Below are positions 46,748 through 56,146 of a stretch of 64,000 nucleotides of DNA, piece after piece. A program made the position numbers and the translations under genes. Below the pieces are notes generated by a model, which ran no database searches, was not told the origin of the DNA, and saw only the letters and a program-made list of their open reading frames with translations. The stretch is from Thalassomonas sp. RHCl1. Lineage in GTDB: Bacteria; Pseudomonadota; Gammaproteobacteria; Enterobacterales; Alteromonadaceae. The stretch lies in assembly GCF_947387555.1 (NCBI RefSeq), contig NZ_CANDNZ010000004.1, positions 248,001 through 312,000 on the forward strand. The letters run 5' to 3'. Within the stretch, counting starts at the first letter, position 1. Each line of letters begins with the position of its first letter.

Positions 46748-47758
46748 TTAATTTTCCGTCAAGGATTTAGCAACCGTCCCGGGCAGGGGCCATTGTTCAA
46801 ACAAGCCATCGCTGTTAGTAGTCACAATCCCCCCTTTACCGGCATAAGCCACGCTAAGTACAGATGAGCGGCCACGGGTAACTGCCGACTGCCACTGGCC
46901 GAGCAATGCCCCGTCAGAGACCCGCCAAAGCTGTAATACCTGCCGGGGAGAGCCGGATAACAAGGTCGCATTGTCCGGGGAAAACAAGGCATCATTAAAC
47001 TCGATAAATTTAAGATAGGTATCAAGCTCGGTTAATACCTCACCCGATGATACATCCCAAAAGGTACGGTCCTTAATGGCATCTAAGGTGAACCCTATGC
47101 TGGCATCACCACTGAGGGTAACATGGTTCACCCGTGAGCCATGGTCAAAAACATGCAAGGTTTTGCCGCTTTGCGTCTGCCATAACAGGGCTTTTTTATC
47201 GCTTGAGCCGGTAAAGGCGATAACGCCGTTATCAGATAAGCTCACCGAGTTGATGTCTAACCTGTGCTTGTCAAAAGTGCTGACGCTATTTTTCTTAACG
47301 TCGATAACAGCGGCTTTACCGCTGCGAAAGCCTACTAAAATAATGTCGCCTTGGGCGGAGATATCCAGATCATTTATAATATTCTCGCCAAATTGCCACT
47401 GCGCTAACAGCTGATGCTTTGCCAGCGAAAATAAAGACACAGACACCCGGTTGGACACCAGGTAAAATTGATTATTTTTACTGATATCAAGCAGCTCGAC
47501 AAACTGTGCCTGTGCTCCCTGCAAGCAATTTAACGGTGACTTTGCCTCAAGGCTTTTCCATAAACAAACCTGGCTGCCGTCGGCAACCAGGTTAAAAGCC
47601 CCGTCCTGAGACAGGGCCGAAGCGGTAATGATTTTATCACTATGATGAAGTGCCAGAGTTGACTTGCCCGTATGGACCTCTTGCTGCGAGCAGCCAAACA
47701 GACTTAATACCGCGAAAACCCAAAGTACTTTTATCAACAAATGAATAACCTCTCTCAC
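46748..47758 (-). CDS. WD40 beta-propeller lipoprotein
   Basis: A 336-aa protein with a lipoprotein signal (VLWVFAVLSLFGC, lipobox Cys near residue 23). At least six WD40-type blades follow, for example HRLDINSVSLSDNGVIAFTG then SSDKKALLWQTQSG, and ALFSPDNATLLSGSPRQVLQLWRVSDG. Such lipoproteins usually serve as protein-binding platforms at a membrane. The start is uncertain: GTG at 47758, or TTG at 47740, which has GAGAGG at a good distance. Confidence 0.85.
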   Translation of the reverse strand: MREVIHLLIKVLWVFAVLSLFGCSQQEVHTGKSTLALHHSDKIITASALSQDGAFNLVADGSQVCLWKSLEAKSPLNCLQGAQAQFVELLDISKNNQFYLVSNRVSVSLFSLAKHQLLAQWQFGENIINDLDISAQGDIILVGFRSGKAAVIDVKKNSVSTFDKHRLDINSVSLSDNGVIAFTGSSDKKALLWQTQSGKTLHVFDHGSRVNHVTLSGDASIGFTLDAIKDRTFWDVSSGEVLTELDTYLKFIEFNDALFSPDNATLLSGSPRQVLQLWRVSDGALLGQWQSAVTRGRSSVLSVAYAGKGGIVTTNSDGLFEQWPLPGTVAKSLTEN

Positions 47759-48189
47759 AATTAGCCGGATAAGTGGTCCATACCCCGCCCCGATACTTTG
47801 CTGCCAAAAAGCTTAATTTATCACAAAGCTGCTTTATTTTTTTATTTAATGACTGCATTTGACGCCTCCAGAATATTAAAGAAAACCTCTGCTACCGTTT
47901 CTCATTAACCTCTTGATTGTGATACTCCCCGCAAGACAAGTATATCCAGCATTCAAGGGCTCGATGAGATCTGTTGCTGCCATTGAAACAATCAATTCCC
48001 TCTAAACATAAAGGTTGCCTTAAAAAACCACTAAGCACTTATATCAACTGGAGAATCTGTACTTTTCGCTCATAATAAAATGACATTTATTAAATAGGGT
48101 GAATGGCCAACTGCCGCCATAACCATTTAGCGACTTGAAACGGCAAGTGCTGATAAAACTGAATTTCGGCTTATAAAAGGATTTATAAA
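47759..48189. other. Divergent intergenic region
   Basis: This lies between the WD40 lipoprotein (minus) and the double-receiver protein (plus). No convincing gene is seen; a short open frame on the minus strand overlaps the lipoprotein start and shows no family character. The promoters of both neighbours must be here. Confidence 0.4.
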
Positions 48190-49476
48190 ATGAAGCATTT
48201 ATTAGTCATTGAAGATAACAAATCGATTGCATCTGTTATAGAGCACTTGGGCACTTCAGCTGGCTATGAGGTCACGGTTGCACACTCCTTTGCCGAAGTA
48301 AAAAACATATTAGCCAAAAAACAGGACTTTTTTATCGCAACCGTTGATTATAGCTTGCCGGATGCCTATGAAGGCGAAGTGATCCCCTATGTGCTTGAAC
48401 ACGCGATTCCCAGTGTGATCATGACAGGAAGAATGGACGATAAAATACACCATAAATTGTTGAAATTACCCATCATCGATTATATCACCAAAGAAAATTC
48501 CCAGGCTTACCGTTACTTATTGAAAGTCTTACATGGCCAGTTAACCAACCATAAAATCAACGTATTAGTAGTGGATGATTCACTGTCATCCAGGCAACAT
48601 ATTTGCCGTTTGCTCAAAAGAAGAAACTTTACCGTCTATGATGAGCCTGATGGCACTAAGGCACTGCAAGTCCTGGAAAAAAATCCATCTATCAAAGTGC
48701 TTATTACCGATCAGGAAATGCCGGGCATGAGCGGCGTCGAGTTGGTACAAACTATACGTAAAACACACCCGGACAGAGACTTAATTATCATTGGTTGTTC
48801 CGGCGTCAATGATCATTTCCAATCTGCCCGCTTCATTAAAAGCGGCGCCAATGACTTTTTGAAAAAACCTTTTTGCATGGAAGAGTTTTACTGCCGCATT
48901 TTGAAAAGCATCGAAGAACTGCAATATATTGAAAAAATCAAAGCAACCGCCGATTCAGACTACCTGACGCCATTAGCTAACCGACGTGCTTTTATTGCGA
49001 AAATGGATAATGACTTCCCGGACATTATCCAAAACGAGTTGGCGTACATTTTTGCCGTTTTGCATATCAATAATTTTAAAGAGATTAATGATAATTACGG
49101 CCAGGATGGCGGAGACCTGGTACTGGTAGAGCTGGCAAACCTGCTAAACAAACACTTTACCGGCCAACCACTGGCGCGACTCGGTGGCGGGAAGTTTGCC
49201 TGTTTGGCATCCGGTTTGGAGGTTGAAGAAGTAACAGCATGCCTGACAGAGTTTAAAGACATTGTCAGTAAACATAGCTTCAGCTTTAAAGAGGAAAAAA
49301 TCACCTTTACCGTAAGTTTGGGCGGGACAGTAATAGCGCAGCAGAGCTCGGCAAAACAATGGGTTGAACAAGCGGATCAGGCCCTGCAACAGGCGCATAA
49401 AAAGCGCGATGATCAAATGGTCATACATGGCCAGGCAGAGCTTTCAAAAAATGATAAGCAGGTATCTTTAGCCTGA
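48190..49476 (+). CDS. Double-receiver response regulator with degenerate GGDEF domain
   Basis: A 428-aa protein. The first receiver (about 1-120) has Asp in IATVDYSLPD, and the second (about 125-250) has VLVVDDSLSS and Asp in VLITDQEMPG. The GGDEF domain (about 255-415) begins DYLTPLANRRAF, but the signature is LGGGKF instead of GGDEF, losing the metal-binding acidic residues. It is probably not an active diguanylate cyclase and may instead bind GTP or act as an output scaffold. AAAGGA precedes the ATG. It stands alone. Confidence 0.9.
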   Translation: MKHLLVIEDNKSIASVIEHLGTSAGYEVTVAHSFAEVKNILAKKQDFFIATVDYSLPDAYEGEVIPYVLEHAIPSVIMTGRMDDKIHHKLLKLPIIDYITKENSQAYRYLLKVLHGQLTNHKINVLVVDDSLSSRQHICRLLKRRNFTVYDEPDGTKALQVLEKNPSIKVLITDQEMPGMSGVELVQTIRKTHPDRDLIIIGCSGVNDHFQSARFIKSGANDFLKKPFCMEEFYCRILKSIEELQYIEKIKATADSDYLTPLANRRAFIAKMDNDFPDIIQNELAYIFAVLHINNFKEINDNYGQDGGDLVLVELANLLNKHFTGQPLARLGGGKFACLASGLEVEEVTACLTEFKDIVSKHSFSFKEEKITFTVSLGGTVIAQQSSAKQWVEQADQALQQAHKKRDDQMVIHGQAELSKNDKQVSLA

Positions 49477-50135
49477 AGTCAGATCAAGCAGGTTCAAACC
49501 GACACATCAAGCAGGTGTCGGGCAATAATCATTCATGACTTTTATTTGCTTGGCGCCGGATAATAAAAAACTAACAGCAACAACAGATTATGGATTGCTT
49601 TGAAGAGCAGCGCTATTGATTTGTCCAAAAGATCAAGGGATAAATGACCAGCTCCAGCTGGCCGGGCACGGATGAATATTGATGACTTGCCGGATTCACT
49701 CACAGTATTGGTATATTAACGGATAAACTCGATAAAAGCCGTTAATGCCGGATTATTGAGATTGTTTTGTGAGTACACCATGGAGATTTCTAACGGCTGC
49801 GTATTATAGTCCGGTAAAATAGGAACAAATTCCCCACGGTCCAGATAGTCTTGCATCATAAATCGCGGCAGGCGGGCTATTCCATGGCCTTGCGCCGGAT
49901 ATTTTCTAACGTTTGTAAAAATGAAAGAGAGCTTAAGCAAGTCTCACAAATGACAGCTTGCTTACTAACAAACTCAAACGCAGGAGTTCTTCACTAAGGA
50001 TTAAACATTCACCATCAAAATATTAAATTCAAAATTAAATTTATATTGTTCCCATTAAAAAAATACGCTAATTTAATATGATAATTGTTAATATCATTAA
50101 CATGCTAACTTTTTTGTGTTGGAAAACAAATTGTT
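49477..50135. other. Left border of the TOMM block
   Basis: This contains a LysR gene fragment (49716-49940). A small hairpin CCGACAC / GTGTCGG lies near 49499-49521. Strongly AT-rich DNA from about 49980 leads into the kinase gene. No intact gene is seen, and the rest of the LysR gene is missing. Confidence 0.5.
49716..49940 (-). pseudogene. C-terminal fragment of a LysR-family regulator
   Basis: The frame contains AQGHGIARLPRFMMQDYLDR and later LPDYNTQPLEISMVYSQNNL then NPALTAFIEFIR. This is the C-terminal end of the LysR effector-binding domain (G-GIARLP, VPILPDY, vY...AFIEF). The first dozen residues of the open frame do not belong to the family, and the remaining 230 residues, including the HTH, are absent. 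The break falls right at the left edge of the AT-rich cluster. Confidence 0.75.
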
Positions 50136-53100
50136 ATGGAAAGCAAAACTCAAATGGAACAGAGTATTGAAGCTGTTTTCGACTCAGAAAAGTATCAGTT
50201 AATCGCTAAGATTGGCGAAGGCGGCTTCGGCACCGTTTACAAAGCCAAACAGCTAAGCACTCAGCAGTTTGTCGCCATTAAATTTTTATCATTAGCTTCA
50301 ACCTTTGACGAGGATAAAAAGCGCCGATATATCGAACGCTTTCATCGCGAGTCAGACTTGGTCCGCCGACTCAATCATCCGAATATAGTCTGTTTAATTG
50401 ACAAAGGTCAGCAGGATGACTCCCTGCTCTATGCAGTTTATGAATACATTGATGGTTTTTCCTTAAAAGAACATTTAGACAGTCATGGGCCAATGGACGC
50501 TCCACAAGCCGCTGAACTTATGGCTTGTGTGCTGGATGCCCTGTCACATGCTCATGACCAGGGGGTGATCCACCGGGATATAAAACCAGCCAATATCATG
50601 CTCTATAAAGTGGGGGCTAAAACCCAGGTAAAAGTGCTCGATTTTGGTATCGGCACCTTAAAAAACGAAGCTCGCCAACTCGATTATAAAACCATTACCT
50701 TAACCCAGGAAACCTTGGGCACCCCTTCATACAGTGCTCCAGAACAACTAAGAGGAGAACCTCCGGTTGCACAAACCGATATTTATGTTTGGGGCTTAGT
50801 GTTTCTGGAATGCTTAACCGGCACCCCGACTATTACCGGCAGTAGCCTGGCGTCGATTTTTCACCAACAATTAAGCCCCGCCAATGTGCCGCTAGGGATA
50901 TTAGCCGGCCATAGCTCCGCCAACTTTTTTCGGCGAGTATTAAATAAAAAAGCCCAGGAAAGACCAAACAATACAGCAGAGCTATATCACGGTTTTCGCC
51001 AACTCAACTTTAACAATTTAGTCGGCGACTTATCTCAAACGACTGAGATAGTGCATCACAATATCCCGGCTAATACCATTACCGCCAGTGATTTTAATGA
51101 AACCCTGGTACATGAAAAAGGGAGATTCTCCTATTCACGCTTAACCGAGCGTAAACAAATATCGGTATTAAGCATTATTTTAACTACCCAGGCCTTAACC
51201 ACTGAGTTGTTACCTGACCTGCGCAATGATCAGGATGTTATTGATACCTTTCATAGTGATCAGATGCAGCAATGTATCGATATTGCCGTACGCTATGGCG
51301 CCTATCATGTCGGTTCATTAGGCGATACTTTATTATTTTATTTTGGTTATCCGCATGTTAGCGATAATGACAATCGTTTATGTAGCCGCGCCGCCTTAGA
51401 TATTGCCAGTAACGTTAATAAAAAAAATTCTTTACTCAAAAACACTCAGGGCATTACCTGTCATATTCAAATGGGTATGCAAATTGGCCTGATGCTCAGT
51501 TTGGCCAATAACTTACCTGAAGGTAAGGCAACTCATGACGCTATGGCCTTATGTCGACAAGCAAAACACGGGCAAATTCTGTGCTCAGAAAACGTAAAAC
51601 ATTTACTCGAAGGGTATCTACATTTTGAAGGGGTAACACAAGATAAGCAGTATCTTGATACCGGCTCAGCCAATGCACAAGTCTTATATCAGTTGCGGGG
51701 AGAGCGCCAATCCGAAGCCTTTGGCTTTTTACGTGGTACCCGTAAAAATAGCGCCTTTATCGGACGCGAGCAAGAATTAACAACATTAGTTAATTTATTA
51801 ACGCTCAATGACAGTCATAGACTTGAGGTTAATCAATACCTGGGGTTAAAAGAAGCAGTACCAGGTAAAGCAGTTAAGTTAGCCCATGTTCACGGTGAAG
51901 CCGGTATCGGTAAATCCCGTTTAGTCTTTGAACTAAGATCACAAGCGCCGGCTATGCAACATTTTGTTGCTCAATGTTTACCCGAGCATCAAAATAATGC
52001 CCTTTACCCTATTTTAAATTGCCTTAAGTTTAAATATTCACTCGATGCTTTGTCCGATGAAAACAGTGTTACCCGTTTACAACAAGCCATCGCCTTAACT
52101 TCATTAACGGAAGAACAACAACGGCATGGCTTGCAGGTACTCACAGCCTGGTTAAACTTACCACTCGAAGATAATAATGTGCTGGGGCATTTATCACCTG
52201 ACATACAAAAACAGCACTTATTCGCGGTATTGAGCCAGCTATTTTGTCAAACGAGTCAGGTATCAATAGTAAAAAACCAGAGTAAACAGCATTTATTTAT
52301 CTTTGAAGATTTACATTGGGCCGATCCCACAAGTAAAGAATTTATAAAGTATATAGTACAAGCTGATGAGTTTACTCAGGGACAACACGCCTGGATTAAC
52401 ACCTCCCGAGAAATACTGCCAGATGCACTTACCGGATTGGCATTTACTATAATCCCCATAGTAAAACTCAGCTCAAGCAGCACAGGTGAGTTTATTGGTT
52501 ACCTTTTTGAGCAGCAGACACTGGCAAAACGTTTATCAGAGCTGTTGATTGAACGTACCGACGGTATTCCCCTGTTTATTGAAGAACTCGCCTCATCTTT
52601 GCAAAAACAAAAATTAGTCCATAAAGTTAACGGCATCATTGACTTTATTGATAGTGAGAAACAAAGCCAGGTACCGGCCACCATAAGAGATTCTCTACAA
52701 CAAAAACTCGACGGCCTTAAGTTTGCCAAAGACACCGCCCAATTAGCAGCAACAATAGGCAGAGTTTTTCACTATGACTTACTTGTCGCTGCATCAAATA
52801 AAGATGAAGCCCAAGTACAGTCCGATTTAGACGAATTAATCAAAACAGAATTAATCTACCAGCAAAGACAAGTTGATGGCGACAGTTATACATTTAAGCA
52901 TGCTTTGGTTCGTGATGCGGCTTATGAAAGTATGACGGCTGAAATCTTCCGGCATAATCATTTGCAAGTCGCCGATCATATGAGAAACAGTAATAAATGG
53001 GCTCAACCTTCAAATGCAGCTTTAATCGCGAACCATTTAGGCTTAGCCAATCAATTTTTGCAAGCTGCCGAAACGGCAATAATGGCAATAAATAATTCAA

Positions 53101-54371
53101 TAACGTTATCCAGTTACACAGAAGCAAAAGATCTTTATAACAAATCGTTGAAATGGTTAGCTAATGCTTCTAATAACATTAAACCGACTAAACATATAAC
53201 ACGAATAAAGCTAGAGTTGACTGTGCTTACCTTTCCCGCATTTGTCTCTTTAGATGGCATGAACTCTGATGTTTTAGAGCAAATCAGAAAAGAAATAGAG
53301 CATTTAATTCTCACTCTAGATGAAGATTGTCAACTTAGCAGGGATGCACAATTTTTAAGCCAGTGGGAAACCTTTTTACGTTTACCGCACCAGTCAAAAA
53401 TAGATGAGGCACTGAAACTAGGTCTCACTTTATTGGATGCATCGATAAAAGGTAATAAAAAACAACAACAAATATTGCTACTTACGCAACTTGTTCATGT
53501 TTATATCTGTGCAGGTGACTTATCTCAGGCAATTGAAAGTGGAACTCGTGCTCTGCAACTGTATAAAGAAGGCGATTACACTAGCCTACACCATCAATAT
53601 GGTTGGGATCCAAAATGTATTTCTCTGGTCCTAATGAGCAAAGCGCTCGCGTTGCAGGGTAACTTAACCCAGGCAGAGAATGCGATAGCGCAAGCTGAAG
53701 CACATGCAAACAATATTAACAGTGAGATGAATAAAAAAATAACCACTCTTTTTTATTCATGGTTTTATTATTTCACTGATAATAAAGAAAAACTTTCGCA
53801 TAAAACAATCGATCTCGACCTTTCAAAATATACAGGCAATGAAGAATATTATTTATCGTTTACATTAATGGCAAAAGAGTGGCTATTAAATAAAACGGCT
53901 ATTTCTGAAAGTTTTTCAACCATGCTTTTAGAGCGTGATCATAAAGGTCCTTTTTGTTATTGGTTACAAATCTGGTTAGATACCGAACTTAATCATAATC
54001 GAAATAAAAATGTCATCGACTTTATCAATAAATATGACTTGGTAGACGGTACAAAAAAATCAGGCTTAACAGGACCTCAGCCGATATTGTACCGATTATT
54101 AGCTAAAGCATATGCTGGCATAGGTGAGTTAAAACAGGCTGAAAATTATTTTCTGACAGCCTTAAACCTGGCCGAACAACAAGGAGCTCATATGCTCAGT
54201 CTCCATATTGCTGTTGATTACAGTGAATTGCTGACCAAGAGTAACCGTACTCAGGAGGCGAATGCTCTTTTAACAACTCACTATGAAAACTTAGTAAAAG
54301 AAGAGTATCAATACATCAACCACCAATCTAAATTTCATACAACCCACTATAATTTAAAGGAATATTCATGA
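50136..54371 (+). CDS. TOMM-type Ser/Thr kinase-cyclase fusion with ATPase and TPR region
   Basis: A 1,411-aa soluble signalling protein. Residues 17-290 are a Hanks-type kinase with GEGGFGTVYKAK, VAIKFL, HRDIKPANIML and DFGIGT, all key residues present. Residues 335-500 fit a class III nucleotide cyclase (GDTLLFYFGYPHVSDND, IQMGMQIGLML), but the first metal-binding Asp position reads LSIILTTQ. Cyclase activity is therefore doubtful. An AAA/STAND-type ATPase follows (Walker A GEAGIGKSR near 586, Walker B FIFEDLHWADP near 721), then about 400 residues of TPR-like helices. Kinase/cyclase fusions of this layout are known partners of YcaO-type TOMM clusters. The stop overlaps the precursor gene start by 4 bases (ATGA). 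Confidence 0.88.
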   Translation: MESKTQMEQSIEAVFDSEKYQLIAKIGEGGFGTVYKAKQLSTQQFVAIKFLSLASTFDEDKKRRYIERFHRESDLVRRLNHPNIVCLIDKGQQDDSLLYAVYEYIDGFSLKEHLDSHGPMDAPQAAELMACVLDALSHAHDQGVIHRDIKPANIMLYKVGAKTQVKVLDFGIGTLKNEARQLDYKTITLTQETLGTPSYSAPEQLRGEPPVAQTDIYVWGLVFLECLTGTPTITGSSLASIFHQQLSPANVPLGILAGHSSANFFRRVLNKKAQERPNNTAELYHGFRQLNFNNLVGDLSQTTEIVHHNIPANTITASDFNETLVHEKGRFSYSRLTERKQISVLSIILTTQALTTELLPDLRNDQDVIDTFHSDQMQQCIDIAVRYGAYHVGSLGDTLLFYFGYPHVSDNDNRLCSRAALDIASNVNKKNSLLKNTQGITCHIQMGMQIGLMLSLANNLPEGKATHDAMALCRQAKHGQILCSENVKHLLEGYLHFEGVTQDKQYLDTGSANAQVLYQLRGERQSEAFGFLRGTRKNSAFIGREQELTTLVNLLTLNDSHRLEVNQYLGLKEAVPGKAVKLAHVHGEAGIGKSRLVFELRSQAPAMQHFVAQCLPEHQNNALYPILNCLKFKYSLDALSDENSVTRLQQAIALTSLTEEQQRHGLQVLTAWLNLPLEDNNVLGHLSPDIQKQHLFAVLSQLFCQTSQVSIVKNQSKQHLFIFEDLHWADPTSKEFIKYIVQADEFTQGQHAWINTSREILPDALTGLAFTIIPIVKLSSSSTGEFIGYLFEQQTLAKRLSELLIERTDGIPLFIEELASSLQKQKLVHKVNGIIDFIDSEKQSQVPATIRDSLQQKLDGLKFAKDTAQLAATIGRVFHYDLLVAASNKDEAQVQSDLDELIKTELIYQQRQVDGDSYTFKHALVRDAAYESMTAEIFRHNHLQVADHMRNSNKWAQPSNAALIANHLGLANQFLQAAETAIMAINNSITLSSYTEAKDLYNKSLKWLANASNNIKPTKHITRIKLELTVLTFPAFVSLDGMNSDVLEQIRKEIEHLILTLDEDCQLSRDAQFLSQWETFLRLPHQSKIDEALKLGLTLLDASIKGNKKQQQILLLTQLVHVYICAGDLSQAIESGTRALQLYKEGDYTSLHHQYGWDPKCISLVLMSKALALQGNLTQAENAIAQAEAHANNINSEMNKKITTLFYSWFYYFTDNKEKLSHKTIDLDLSKYTGNEEYYLSFTLMAKEWLLNKTAISESFSTMLLERDHKGPFCYWLQIWLDTELNHNRNKNVIDFINKYDLVDGTKKSGLTGPQPILYRLLAKAYAGIGELKQAENYFLTALNLAEQQGAHMLSLHIAVDYSELLTKSNRTQEANALLTTHYENLVKEEYQYINHQSKFHTTHYNLKEYS

Positions 54372-55237
54372 CCATATATAACAGGATGGCTTTCGGCACT
54401 CAATTTGGGCCACTGCAAGCTATATTCGATGAAAAAATAACAGATGGTGAAGTAGAACATACGCTGTGGATGAATGCCTGGGGCAGAGCAATAGCCTATG
54501 CCTGGGAGTGTGATGAGCATAAAAAACGACTATTAGAAAATCCAACAGAAGTATTATATGAACTTGCCCAATATAATTTACCTGATGGGATTAAACTTAT
54601 TGTTATTGAAGCTAATAAAAAACAGACTATCACCCTTGAAAGAACCGAAGCAAAAGGCGAATCCAAAGTTAACTATGAACAATATCGCCCCAAGAATATA
54701 TACCGCGAAGAAAAAAAGGTAAGTAATCTTTCAGCCTACCCGATAACCATTAACAACAAGTCTGATGTTGCTAAAGGAATAGACTTTAGCCTTAATGAAG
54801 TGGGCACTGAAACAATACCTGAATACCCTATTAATGGCTGGGTTAAAATTCCAGCTGAAGGACTGATAGTAGAAGATGCTGAAGAGAATTATTTTTGGAT
54901 AACGACGCCTGAAAATAAGCAAAAACGAGAAGAGTTAATAAAAGATAAACTAGAACTTCCGACTGTATTATCTATTAATCAATTTTTAACTGCGAATACT
55001 TTACAGGGATATCAAGATACCAATCCGATCCCAGATCAAGGTCAAAGACTACAGCATAAAGACAATGGTGATATAGTCTTTTCCCCTATGGATCTTGATT
55101 ACCAGCCCCCTTATTTTAGATTGGCCTCAACCATTATCATGACATTACCGCCAAAACCTGATGAAAGTGAACAAGATAAACTTATCGGGCTCAGAGAATA
55201 TGCTGCGCTTGGTAAGATATACCCATTTACTTGTTAA
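54368..55237 (+). CDS. Putative TOMM/RiPP precursor with nitrile-hydratase-like leader
   Basis: A 289-aa protein without signal peptide. Residues 33-80 (LWMNAWGRAIAYAWECDEHK, then LLENPTEVLYELAQYNLPDG and IKLIVIEAN) resemble the nitrile-hydratase alpha-chain-like leader (NHLP) used by some RiPP families. A long polar middle follows, and the protein ends AALGKIYPFTC with Cys as the very last residue; the only other Cys is in the leader. A C-terminal Thr-Cys is a plausible target for YcaO cyclisation. It overlaps the kinase gene (AAGGAATATTC before its ATG) and is followed by a hairpin and modification genes. Large precursors of this kind accompany kinase/cyclase fusions in other TOMM clusters. 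The precursor role is inferred from context. Confidence 0.7.
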   Translation: MTIYNRMAFGTQFGPLQAIFDEKITDGEVEHTLWMNAWGRAIAYAWECDEHKKRLLENPTEVLYELAQYNLPDGIKLIVIEANKKQTITLERTEAKGESKVNYEQYRPKNIYREEKKVSNLSAYPITINNKSDVAKGIDFSLNEVGTETIPEYPINGWVKIPAEGLIVEDAEENYFWITTPENKQKREELIKDKLELPTVLSINQFLTANTLQGYQDTNPIPDQGQRLQHKDNGDIVFSPMDLDYQPPYFRLASTIIMTLPPKPDESEQDKLIGLREYAALGKIYPFTC

Positions 55238-55283
55238 AGCAGCTCAACCACAAAACGCTTAAAAAGTTGAATTTAAGCAATAA

Positions 55284-55316
55284 CTTAACAGGGTAATGCA
55301 CCTCAACCCTGTTAAG
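55284..55316 (+). terminator. Perfect 11-bp hairpin after the precursor gene
   Basis: Arms CTTAACAGGGT (55284-55294) and ACCCTGTTAAG (55306-55316) pair perfectly around an 11-base loop, 47 bases after the precursor stop. No T run follows, so it is more likely a partial attenuator or an mRNA-stabilising end than a full terminator. RiPP clusters often use such a structure so that the precursor is made in excess over the enzymes. Confidence 0.55.
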
Positions 55317-55348
55317 TATCAATAATACCGCGCTATTTACCACGATTA

Positions 55349-56146
55349 ATGAATGCAATAAAAATAATGACGTCCTATCAAGATAACAACTTGGCAAACA
55401 TGGCTAAACATGGTTTCCTGATTAAAAAACAATGTATTGACCCTGTATTGTTTAATAACATCGATGCCATCATTAATAAGCTCATACTAAAAAACTACAA
55501 TACCGGACACACACCCTTAAGAGCCTGGTGGCAAGATGATCAGCAGCACTTTACCAAAATTGATCAGGCACACCATGCTAGTCAAGGTATCAGTGACTTC
55601 ATCCAGTCACTTGATTTAACACCGGTATTACACTCTTTATTTACCCATGCCACGACTTGCCAATTATGGGCATCCACTGTTTACCTTTGTCCCCCCGGCG
55701 AAAATACCATAAGTGCTATAGGTTTACATAATGATGCTGATCATACGCCTTTTATTAAAGGTGGATATTACACCGCCTGGCTGCCACTAAATCCTATTGA
55801 GAATACTAACTGCGTATTGGTTAATGGCTCTCACTTTCATAAAATAGATGAAAAGTTTTGCGATGCATTAAATGCTGATGTCAACCAGGTTATTAATGAA
55901 ATAACGAGTAAATACGGCAATATTATTTCAGAGTTTTCCCTGACACAAGGCGATGTCCTGTTTGTACATTCAAGCTGTTTGAGAAGCATTTTGCCTAACC
56001 CTTCCGCTAAAGCTCAAAATTATTTAGTGCTTTATTTTAGAACAGAAAACAACCCCAGAGTAAAAAATGAAAACCACTTTGGCATGTGTGACCAATTAGA
56101 AAACCTGGCGCTTTCCCCCATTATCTTTCATAGGAAAAAACCGTGA
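55349..56146 (+). CDS. Phytanoyl-CoA dioxygenase (PhyH) family Fe(II)/2-oxoglutarate oxygenase
   Basis: A 265-aa protein of the PhyH family. The Fe-binding facial triad is visible as HNDAD (H-x-D, near residue 130) and a distal His in DVLFVHSSCLRSILPN (near 208), followed by an Arg suited to bind 2-oxoglutarate. TAWLPLNPIENTNCVLVNGSHFHK is the typical connecting strand region. The enzyme should hydroxylate a small molecule or peptide; within this cluster the precursor peptide is the obvious candidate. A second in-frame ATG lies at 55367. Its TGA overlaps the GTG start of the first YcaO gene. Confidence 0.85.
   Translation: MNAIKIMTSYQDNNLANMAKHGFLIKKQCIDPVLFNNIDAIINKLILKNYNTGHTPLRAWWQDDQQHFTKIDQAHHASQGISDFIQSLDLTPVLHSLFTHATTCQLWASTVYLCPPGENTISAIGLHNDADHTPFIKGGYYTAWLPLNPIENTNCVLVNGSHFHKIDEKFCDALNADVNQVINEITSKYGNIISEFSLTQGDVLFVHSSCLRSILPNPSAKAQNYLVLYFRTENNPRVKNENHFGMCDQLENLALSPIIFHRKKP

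Noticed and set aside
47640-47858. 72-aa open frame at the start of the WD40 lipoprotein gene
   Set aside because: It overlaps the lipoprotein signal sequence in another frame and shows no export or domain character.
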